From positions 1 through 50,814 of the forward strand of contig JASCPI010000037.1 in assembly GCA_029959555.1 (NCBI GenBank): DNA of 50,814 nucleotides, written 5' to 3'. The position numbers were made by a program, and so were the translations under genes. This DNA comes from Lysobacteraceae bacterium PS02065 (GTDB lineage Bacteria; Pseudomonadota; Gammaproteobacteria; Xanthomonadales; Rhodanobacteraceae). Under the pieces are notes generated by a model that made no database searches, was not told where the DNA came from, and saw only the letters and a list, made by a program, of their open reading frames with translations. This document shows positions 1 to 6,887 of the stretch, in pieces; the stretch's first letter is position 1, and the number at the start of each line of letters is the position of its first letter.

Positions 1-59
1 TGAAGGGCGAGGCCGTGAAGCGTTCTGCGGATGGGGTGGCCGGTGCGGTCGTGCACGGC

Positions 60-84
60 GTGCGACGGCGTTGCGCCGTCGCAC
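60..84 (-). terminator. Hairpin after the amidase gene
   Basis: An 11-bp perfect inverted repeat (GTGCGACGGCG / CGCCGTCGCAC) with a 3-nt loop lies 15 bases past the stop codon of the amidase gene. No clear T-run follows on the minus strand, so this is a likely but not textbook intrinsic terminator. Confidence 0.55.
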
Positions 85-98
85 GCGGGCCACGGAGT

Positions 99-1961
99 TC
101 AGTTCGCGATGCGCACGTCGTCGACGTAGAGGTAGACGGGATAGCTGGTCTGCGCGCGGTAGAACCAGATCGCGTCGAGGGTGACGGTCGATGCGGTGAT
201 CGCGCCGTTGCCGCCGACCCATGCATCCCATTGCGCGGCGTCGGTGAGGTTCCACTCGAGGAAGGTCCACGTTGAGGCCGGGATCGCGCGGCTGATCGAA
301 CGCTCGGTGCCGTCGCTGTCGTCGATGCCGATCGCGGCGCTCATGCCGGTCGCGCTCGTGAACACCCAGAAGCCGACGCGGCCGTTCGCGCGCGTGAGCG
401 TCGCATTGGCCGACGGCACGCCGCTGCCCGAGAGCAGGCGCACGGCCCAGTTGGCCGAACTCGCGGCGTTGTCGACCAGATACACCTGCAGCGAGCATGC
501 ACCGCCGTGCGCCATCGTGCAGGTGCGCTGCGCGCTCGACGAGGACGCGATGCCGGTCGTGCTGCCCGAATACGCGGGACTCGTGTCGAAACGGCCCACC
601 GAACTCTCGAACGTGTCGAGCAGCGTCGTCGAACCGCCACCGCCCGGATTGAGCAGGCCGTAGTAGGTCGACCAGTTCCAGTTGATGCCCGGATCGGTGT
701 GGGTCTGGCCGCTGAAGTGCTGGTGGCCCTTGACCTTGACGCTCGTCGCGAGGACGTTGATGCCGCTCGACGGCGCGCCGCTGTACGCCGACGCGCAGCT
801 CACCGCGGCGTAGTTCGTGCAGAAGCTGCGTACCAGCGCAGCCGAGGCGGTGTACATGGCCGAGGTGTACCAGGCGGCGTTGTCGACGTAGCCCTCGTGC
901 TCGATGCCGAGCGTCGAGCTGTTGTGGCTGCGCACGTGCCAGGCCGTGTGCGCGTTGCGCACCATCTGCGTGACCTGGCCGTCGGAGCTGCGGATCACGT
1001 AGTGCGCGCTGACGCCCGCGGTCGCGTTCTTGAACCACGAGATCGTGCCGGCATACGAGCCCTGCGCGGTATGGATCGTGACGGCGTCGATCGCGGCGCT
1101 GCGCGACGCGTTGTAGTTCGAGCTGCTCGCGGGATCCCAGATCGCCGGACCGTAATCGGTGCTGCTCGTGACGGGACCGGATGCATTCGTAGAGGCTGCG
1201 TCCGGCACGAGCAGGCCGCTGACCGGATCGATCACGTGGCCGTCGGCTTCGATGCGGTCGCCATCGAGGTCGATGCGCACGAACGGCGCCTGCACCCTGG
1301 CCAGCGTGGCCGCGTCGAACGCGCGCTCCCAGCGCACCGCGCGCTCGGGCACGCGCGCGCCTTCGTCGTCGATGCCGCGGTCGAGCGTGAGCAGCACGTC
1401 GAACGCGAAGCTCGCACGCGCGAACGCGTCGACCTCGCGCGCGCCGGGCGTGAAGCCTGCGTAGGTCTGCAGTGCGGGTGCGAGCGCCTCGATGTCGGCG
1501 ACGCGCTTGCCGGCGAGCGCGCGTTCGAGCAATGCGGCAGCGGCCAGGACATTGGTGCGCGGGTCGGCCATTACGGCGTCGGGTGTCGTGCCGAGCAGCA
1601 CGGCGGCGTCGCCGACCTGGTCGGCGAAGCCTTCGCCCGCGTACAGACCCATGAGGCCGTGCGCGACCGGAAGGCCGTGATGGCCTGCGTTCGTGGCGAC
1701 TGTGTCGTTGCCTCGATGCTGCCAGCGGCTCTGCACCCACGCGATCGCCTCGAGCGATCCGGCAGGCAATGCAGGATGGCGTGCGTACGCCTCGGCGAAG
1801 TAAGTCGGGAATGCCGCACGCGCATCGCGCAGGCGTGTCTGTGCGACGGCCGCTTCGGCGGCATCGATCGTGGTGTCGCGGGACTCGGCCGCCCGCAGGT
1901 CGGACGGCGAGGCGAGGGCGAAGCAGAACAGGCTGGCGAAGCAGATCGCGCGTGATCGCAT
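99..1961 (-). CDS. Exported N-acetylmuramoyl-L-alanine amidase with degenerate SLT-like domain and C-terminal beta-sandwich region
   Basis: Predicted peptidoglycan amidase acting outside the cytoplasm, 620 aa. The ATG at 1961 is chosen because GGGGAG precedes it and it opens a signal peptide (about residues 1-25, ending LRAAES). Residues about 60-150 resemble a lysozyme-like transglycosylase fold (GLMGLY, DPRTNVLAAAALL), but the usual catalytic Glu appears to be Gln77 in AIAWVQSRW. Residues about 290-435 are an Amidase_2 (type 2 amidase/PGRP) domain; likely zinc ligands are His297 (TIHTAQG), His413 (KGHQHF) and Asp423 (HTDPGINW). After a Gly-rich linker near 440, the last 170 residues look like a carbohydrate-binding beta-sandwich ending in a VDDV motif. 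It cleaves the amide bond between MurNAc and L-Ala in that family; whether the target is self or foreign murein is unknown. It appears monocistronic. Confidence 0.85.
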   Translation of the reverse strand: MRSRAICFASLFCFALASPSDLRAAESRDTTIDAAEAAVAQTRLRDARAAFPTYFAEAYARHPALPAGSLEAIAWVQSRWQHRGNDTVATNAGHHGLPVAHGLMGLYAGEGFADQVGDAAVLLGTTPDAVMADPRTNVLAAAALLERALAGKRVADIEALAPALQTYAGFTPGAREVDAFARASFAFDVLLTLDRGIDDEGARVPERAVRWERAFDAATLARVQAPFVRIDLDGDRIEADGHVIDPVSGLLVPDAASTNASGPVTSSTDYGPAIWDPASSSNYNASRSAAIDAVTIHTAQGSYAGTISWFKNATAGVSAHYVIRSSDGQVTQMVRNAHTAWHVRSHNSSTLGIEHEGYVDNAAWYTSAMYTASAALVRSFCTNYAAVSCASAYSGAPSSGINVLATSVKVKGHQHFSGQTHTDPGINWNWSTYYGLLNPGGGGSTTLLDTFESSVGRFDTSPAYSGSTTGIASSSSAQRTCTMAHGGACSLQVYLVDNAASSANWAVRLLSGSGVPSANATLTRANGRVGFWVFTSATGMSAAIGIDDSDGTERSISRAIPASTWTFLEWNLTDAAQWDAWVGGNGAITASTVTLDAIWFYRAQTSYPVYLYVDDVRIAN

Positions 1962-2125
1962 GATGGTCTCCCCAAGGCACGAACGGATCTCCGCGGATCG
2001 CGGAGTGACGTGCCGCACGCGTTGCGCGTGCCCCTGCCGGCACGTTCGAGACTAGGTGATGCCATGGCGCGCCCGGAAGCCCGCTGCGTCACAGTTTCGC
2101 GCCTGCGCGCATGCAGCGGTGACGC

Positions 2126-3106
2126 TCAGGTCGGATAAAGCCCGTCGCGCCAGGACTCGCCGTGGTAACCCTTCGCGCCGACCGCGATCGCGAGCGCACT
2201 GCGTGCATCCTCGCCGCGCGCGATGCAGGCGAGTGCGTGCGCGAAATCGTGGCGTGGCCGCCAGCCAAGCTGCTCGCGGGCTCGCGTGTTGTCGTAGACG
2301 CGGTCGATGCGTGTGGGCAGGCGCCAGCCCGCATGCTCGAACAGTGACGCTGCCTCTGGGAAACGACGCGCGACGACGCCGGCGGCATCGACGTTGAGCC
2401 TTTCGAGGTCGTCGCGTGTGAACGGCGTGGTCGCGCTGACGATGTAACGCCCGAAGCGCAGCGCCGGCGCCCGTTCGATCGCGAGCAGATGCGCATCCAC
2501 GATGTCCTGGATGTCGGCGCGCCGGTACAGCAGCTCGTTGGCCTTGAGGTTGGCGTCCGGGTACGCGTCGCGCCGCGCGCGGTCGTCATCGGGCTCGGGA
2601 AAGAAGCGCGAGGTGCGCAGCATGATGCAGGGCAGGCCGTGCGCACGATGCACCAGCGTGCAGAGGTCCTCGGCGGCGAGCTTGGTCGCGCCGTAGATGT
2701 TCTTGACGCGTGGCACGACGTCCTCGTCGATCCACGCGGCCGGTTCGCCTGCCGGTGGCGCGAGCGCATCACCGAACGTGCTCGTCGTGCTGGTGAACAC
2801 GAAGGCACCGACGCCGCGCTCGACCGCGGCCTCGAGCAGGGCCAGCGTGCCGGTAACGTTGGTCTCGACGAAGGCCTGGCGCGTGTGCGTGGCGACGTGC
2901 GGCTTGTGCAGCGTGGCCGTGTGCAGCACGGCGCCGACGCCGTCCATCGCAGCCTCGACCACGCTGCGGTCGGCGATCGAGCCGGTGACGTCGGTGAACG
3001 GCGAGGCGAGCCGGTCGAGGCCGATGACGTCGCGCCCGAGCGCGCGCAGCTGCCGCACGAGGGCTTCGCCGAGGTGGCCGGCACTGCCGGTGACGAGAAT
3101 GCGCAT
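2126..3106 (-). CDS. NAD-dependent epimerase/dehydratase family protein
   Basis: Extended short-chain dehydrogenase/reductase of 326 aa, predicted cytoplasmic. The N-terminus MRILVTGSAGHLGEALVR carries the Rossmann NAD(P) motif (GSAGHLG). The active-site Tyr/Lys pair is in IYGATK, and FTSTTSTFG supplies the usual Ser/Thr before it. Length fits UDP-sugar epimerase and related sugar-nucleotide dehydratase families, but the C-terminal substrate region does not identify the sugar or alcohol substrate. The ATG at 3106 begins directly at the nucleotide-binding strand, so this start is well supported. It is transcribed away from yaiL, with a 116-base divergent gap between them. No neighbouring sugar-pathway genes are present to name the substrate. 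Confidence 0.85.
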   Translation of the reverse strand: MRILVTGSAGHLGEALVRQLRALGRDVIGLDRLASPFTDVTGSIADRSVVEAAMDGVGAVLHTATLHKPHVATHTRQAFVETNVTGTLALLEAAVERGVGAFVFTSTTSTFGDALAPPAGEPAAWIDEDVVPRVKNIYGATKLAAEDLCTLVHRAHGLPCIMLRTSRFFPEPDDDRARRDAYPDANLKANELLYRRADIQDIVDAHLLAIERAPALRFGRYIVSATTPFTRDDLERLNVDAAGVVARRFPEAASLFEHAGWRLPTRIDRVYDNTRAREQLGWRPRHDFAHALACIARGEDARSALAIAVGAKGYHGESWRDGLYPT

Positions 3107-3222
3107 GGGGCATCCGCCGAAAAGCGCGATTGTAGGCGGACGACACGTCGCGACGCGGCCTCCGCCTCGGGGTCCGTCGGCACGCTACAATGCGCACCCG
3201 CTCCACCCGTATCCCCCGATCC

Positions 3223-3759
3223 ATGCGCAATCCCCTGCAGGACCAGTTGCTCAAGGCCGGCCTCGTCAAGAAGGCCCAGGTCGACAAGGTCGCGCGCGAA
3301 CAGGTCAAGCATCGCGACGGCAAGGCGCCGCCCGCGCCGACCGACTCGCAGCGCGAGGCCGAGCGTGCGCTCGCCGAACGCGCGGAGCGCGATCGCGCCC
3401 TCGCGGCGGAGCGCAACGCGCAGTCGCGCGAAGCCGAGCGCCGCGCGCAGGCGCGCCAGATCGTCGCGACCCACCAGGTGCCGCGCCAGGGCGAGATCGA
3501 GTACCGCTTCACGGACGGCGACCGCATCACGAGCCTGCTCGTCGACGCGACGCTGCGCACGCACCTTTCGAGCGGCGTGCTCGTGATCGCGAAGCACGGC
3601 GACGGCTACGCGCTGTTGCCGCGCGTCGCGGCGCAGAAGGTGCGCGAGCGCGATGCTTCGCTGATCGTGCTCGACCACGGTGCCGGCAAGGCGGCCGACA
3701 TCGACGACGCCGACGATCCGTACAAGGATTTCGTCGTGCCGGACGACCTGATCTGGTGA
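3223..3759 (+). CDS. yaiL: DUF2058 family protein YaiL
   Basis: Small, highly charged cytoplasmic protein of 178 aa. The start MRNPLQDQLLKAGLVKKAQ matches the conserved beginning of the DUF2058/YaiL family; an ATG 33 bases upstream would add an Arg/Pro-rich stretch foreign to the family. Residues about 20-85 are a charged Arg/Glu/Lys/Ala region likely to form a helix or coiled coil. The C-terminal half (IEYRFTDGDRITSLLVD onward) is the globular part. Members are often labelled nucleoprotein or polynucleotide-associated enzyme, but their molecular function is not settled. The gene lies 40 bases upstream of dinG on the same strand and is probably co-transcribed with it. Confidence 0.85.
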   Translation: MRNPLQDQLLKAGLVKKAQVDKVAREQVKHRDGKAPPAPTDSQREAERALAERAERDRALAAERNAQSREAERRAQARQIVATHQVPRQGEIEYRFTDGDRITSLLVDATLRTHLSSGVLVIAKHGDGYALLPRVAAQKVRERDASLIVLDHGAGKAADIDDADDPYKDFVVPDDLIW

Positions 3760-3799
3760 GGCCGCGCACGCGGCCGGATGCCACGCGGTACCTGCAGGC

Positions 3800-5935
3800 A
3801 TGAACGACGAAGCGGCTTCCGGCGCGGCGGGCACGCCATCGCCCCCGCCACCGCCGCGCGTGCTCGACGAGCCGCTCAAGGCGCGCATCCGCGAGGTCTA
3901 CAAGGCCTTGCAGGCCAACACGCCGGGTTTCACGACGCGGCGTGCGCAGAGCCAGATGATCGGCGTGGTCTCGCGCGCGCTCGCGACCACGGGCGGCGTC
4001 GCGGTCGCGGAGGCGCCGACCGGTGTCGGCAAGAGCCTGGGCTACCTCACCGCCGGCGTGCCGATCGCGCTCGCCGCGAAGAAGAAGCTCGTCATCAGCA
4101 CGGGCACGGTCGCGCTGCAGTCGCAGCTCGTCGAGCGCGACATCCCGGCCTTCCTCAAGGCGACGGGCCTCGAGGCGACCGTCGCGCTGGCCAAGGGCCG
4201 CACGCGCTACCTGTGCACGCGCAACGCATTCGAGATGCGCGGCGACGTCGCCCAGGACGCGCTGTTCGAAGGCGAGCAGCCGCTGTTCGACCGCCCGCTC
4301 GCACCGGCCGATGCCGACATGGCGAAGCGCCTCGTGCAGGCCTTCGCCGATGATGCCTGGGATGGCGACCTCGACCGCGCGCCCGAGACCGTGCCGCCGT
4401 CGCTGCGCATGCGCATCACGACGCCGGCCTCGGGTTGCGCGGGCCGGCGTTGTGCGCACGCGGCCCGTTGTCCCGTGCTCAAGGCGCGCCTCGACGTGCG
4501 CGAGGCGCAGGTCGTCGTGACCAACCACGCGCTGCTGCTGTCGGCGCTCGCGCTCGGCGACTCGGACCAGGGCCAGCCGCTCATCGCGCCGCCCTCGGAC
4601 ATGCTGCTCGTGCTCGACGAAGGCCACCATGTCGCCGGCGTCGCGATCGACCAGGGCGCCGCGAACCTGCCGCTCGCCGCGATGGCGACGCGCAACGGCA
4701 AGCTGCAGTTCCTGATCGCGTCGACCTACCGCATCGTCGGCAAGGATTCGATCGCCAAACGCCTGCCGACCGAGGCGATCGAACTCGCCACGCGCGTGTC
4801 GACGCTGCTGCGCGCGTTCCACGCGACGATGTCACAGGCCTGGACCCCCACGCCGGACGAGCGCGAGCCGATGTGGCGCGCGCCGAACGGACGCCTGCCC
4901 GCGGACTGGATGCCGCACATCGAGGAGCTCGGCGACACCACGCGCGACCTCGTCGACTGGCTCACCGCGGCGCACGGCGCGGTCACCAAGGCGCGCCAGG
5001 ACGATGCCGCCAAGGAACGCCTCGTGCGCGGCCTCGGCATGGCGATGGACACGCTCGCGCAGCAGCATGCGCTGTGGACCGGCTGGCGCCGCGAGGACGC
5101 CGAAGGCCAGCCACCGATGGCGCGCTGGATGACGCGCGACGACGACGGCGACATCGTCTGCCATTGCTCGCCGGTGTCGGCCGCGCAGGTGTTGCGCGCG
5201 CTGCTGTGGGATGCCGTGGATTCGGTCGTCATGACCTCGGCGACGCTGACCGGCGGTGGCGGTTTCCGTGCGCTCGCGGTCGACAACGGCATGCCGCAGC
5301 ACGCCGAGATGGTCGCGCTCGATTCGCCGTTCGACCTGCCCAGCCAGGCCGAGCTCGTGGTGCCGGCATTCCCGGTCGCGCCCGATGATCGCGAAGGCCA
5401 TCCGCGCGAGGTAGCGCTGTGGCTCGAGCGCGAACTCGACTGGAAGCGCGGCTCGATGGTGCTGTTCACCTCGCGCTGGAAGATGGAGAAGGTCGCGTCG
5501 CTGCTGCCACCGCCGCTGCGCATCCGCGTGCTCGCGCAGGGTGACGGGCACACCGCCGATCTGGTCTCCGAGCACGTGCGTCGCGTCGCGGCCGGGCAGG
5601 GCTCGGTGCTGTTCGGGCTCAACTCGTTCGGCGAAGGCCTCGACCTGCCGGGCGAAGCCTGCACGACCGTCGTCATCACCCAGGTGCCGTTCGCGGTGCC
5701 GACCGACCCGCAGACCGCGACGCTGGGCGAATGGCTCGAGAGCCGCGGCCTCAATCCGTTCAACCTCATCGCGGTGCCGCATGCGATGCGCATGCTGACG
5801 CAGTTCGCGGGGCGCCTCGTGCGCAGTTCGACCGACACGGGACGCGTGGTGATCCTCGATTCGCGCCTGCTGACGCGTGCGTACGGCCGGCGCATCCTCG
5901 ATGCGCTGCCGCCGTTCCGGCGCGTCATCGGCTGA
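3800..5935 (+). CDS. dinG: ATP-dependent DNA helicase DinG
   Basis: Superfamily 2 XPD/Rad3-like 5'-to-3' DNA helicase, 711 aa, matching E. coli DinG in size. Visible motifs are Walker A EAPTGVGKS (71-79), a DEAH-type box DEGHH (273-277), and motif VI-like residues FAGRLVRSSTDTGR near the C-terminus. Four cysteines (139, 213, 218, 224) sit in the spacing expected for the 4Fe-4S cluster domain, which is required for helicase activity in the family. FGLNSFGEGLDLPG is the conserved motif V region. DinG unwinds D-loops, R-loops and forked DNA and helps replication through transcribed regions. It probably forms a two-gene unit with yaiL. No LexA-like operator was recognised upstream. Confidence 0.95.
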   Translation: MNDEAASGAAGTPSPPPPPRVLDEPLKARIREVYKALQANTPGFTTRRAQSQMIGVVSRALATTGGVAVAEAPTGVGKSLGYLTAGVPIALAAKKKLVISTGTVALQSQLVERDIPAFLKATGLEATVALAKGRTRYLCTRNAFEMRGDVAQDALFEGEQPLFDRPLAPADADMAKRLVQAFADDAWDGDLDRAPETVPPSLRMRITTPASGCAGRRCAHAARCPVLKARLDVREAQVVVTNHALLLSALALGDSDQGQPLIAPPSDMLLVLDEGHHVAGVAIDQGAANLPLAAMATRNGKLQFLIASTYRIVGKDSIAKRLPTEAIELATRVSTLLRAFHATMSQAWTPTPDEREPMWRAPNGRLPADWMPHIEELGDTTRDLVDWLTAAHGAVTKARQDDAAKERLVRGLGMAMDTLAQQHALWTGWRREDAEGQPPMARWMTRDDDGDIVCHCSPVSAAQVLRALLWDAVDSVVMTSATLTGGGGFRALAVDNGMPQHAEMVALDSPFDLPSQAELVVPAFPVAPDDREGHPREVALWLERELDWKRGSMVLFTSRWKMEKVASLLPPPLRIRVLAQGDGHTADLVSEHVRRVAAGQGSVLFGLNSFGEGLDLPGEACTTVVITQVPFAVPTDPQTATLGEWLESRGLNPFNLIAVPHAMRMLTQFAGRLVRSSTDTGRVVILDSRLLTRAYGRRILDALPPFRRVIG

Positions 5936-6043
5936 CCGGCTTCGGGCGACCTTTCGTCCTCACCGCCGTCGTCGACGGTAAGCATCCCGTGGAACGGGCC
6001 TCCCCCGCCGCGGGCGAAACGGCGTGCCGGCGTGAATCCGGCA

Positions 6044-6072
6044 TTGTCGTCACGCTGAAACCTCGGCATGAT
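6044..6072 (+). promoter_or_regulatory. Candidate sigma-70 promoter
   Basis: TTGTCG and CATGAT are separated by 17 bases and lie 36 bases upstream of the GTG start of the next gene. Both hexamers are imperfect, so this is a candidate only. Confidence 0.3.
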
Positions 6073-6107
6073 CGGGCGGGGGATCGCTTTTTCAGGGGAA
6101 TCGCGAC

Positions 6108-6428
6108 GTGCTTCTGTCGTCTCTGGTCGCCGCCGCTGCGCTCGCGCAGCCCGCGGAAGAACCCGTGCGCATCTGCGTGCAGGCAACCGTCAAGCGCAAC
6201 GGCACGGTCGCGCAGCCGAGTGTGGTGACGAGTTCGGGGGACAAGGTCGCCGATCGTCGTGCGCTGCGCTATGTCCGCATGCTGAACCTGGCGCCTTTCG
6301 CGGGCTACGGTGGCGTGGAGCCGCACACGGGCTACACCATCGTCACGCTCAAGGGGACGGATGCGTTCGTGCTGTCGCTCGAGGGTGGGCGCAAGCTGTT
6401 CGCATCGTGCGAAGCTGCCGCGGAGTAG
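6108..6428 (+). CDS. Small exported protein resembling a TonB C-terminal domain
   Basis: 106-aa protein starting with GTG at 6108, preceded by AGGGGAATCGCGAC as a ribosome site. The start MLLSSLVAAAALAQP is a short signal peptide, so the mature form is likely periplasmic. The pattern VQATVKRNGTVAQPSVV followed by SSGDKVADRRALRYV resembles the beta-alpha core of TonB C-terminal domains (variable-strand, polar turn, Ser-Ser-Gly, helix). It has no transmembrane anchor or proline-rich linker, so it is not an energy transducer by itself. Two cysteines remain after processing and could form a disulfide. It stands alone, facing a convergent gene 28 bases away. Function is unknown. Confidence 0.65.
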   Translation: MLLSSLVAAAALAQPAEEPVRICVQATVKRNGTVAQPSVVTSSGDKVADRRALRYVRMLNLAPFAGYGGVEPHTGYTIVTLKGTDAFVLSLEGGRKLFASCEAAAE

Positions 6429-6456
6429 GTCCAGACGTCTCGGCGCAGGTAAGGCG

Positions 6457-6729
6457 TCAATCGCCTGCCTGGTGTTCCTGGACCTGCACCACCTTGCCCT
6501 CGACGAGCCACACCGACACCGTGCCTCCGCGGCGTTCGTAGGTCCATACCTCCATCGCGGGCGATTGCGTGTCGCCCTCGATGTGTTCGAGTCGATCGGG
6601 CTTGCCTCCCGCCGAACGCACGCGCGCGGCATCGTCGCCACGCGAGATGAGCCGTTTGCCGACCAGCGCGCTCTGCGCGTGCACGGTGCCTGCAGCGAAC
6701 AGGATCATCGCGATCCACCAGATCTTCAT
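6457..6729 (-). CDS. Small exported protein, DUF2845/SmpA-like
   Basis: 90-aa protein starting MKIWWIAMILFAAGTVHAQ, a clear signal peptide. AGGGGGCGATACG precedes the ATG at 6729, which decides this start over longer upstream options. The mature part (GKRLISRGDDAARVRSAGGKP ... EVWTYERRG ... VEGKVVQV) resembles the short DUF2845 or SmpA/OmlA-type domain: a two-helix start linking a substrate-like Gly-x-Pro turn to three beta strands. Such domains occur in periplasmic proteins involved in envelope assembly or inhibition of other proteins. There is no lipobox. It is divergent from the DUF3857 gene and convergent with the TonB-like gene. Fold assignment is an inference from pattern only. Confidence 0.7.
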   Translation of the reverse strand: MKIWWIAMILFAAGTVHAQSALVGKRLISRGDDAARVRSAGGKPDRLEHIEGDTQSPAMEVWTYERRGGTVSVWLVEGKVVQVQEHQAGD

Positions 6730-6887
6730 CGTATCGCCCCCTGACATCACGACAGCATGACGGGACGATGTTGCGCGACGATGGCGCGCGCCCTCGGCGC
6801 ATGAATCGCGACCCTTGCGCGATGCGCCGAGCGCGGCGACGATGGGCGCAGCCGTGCATGGGGACACGGCGGGAAGGGGATTCTCAC

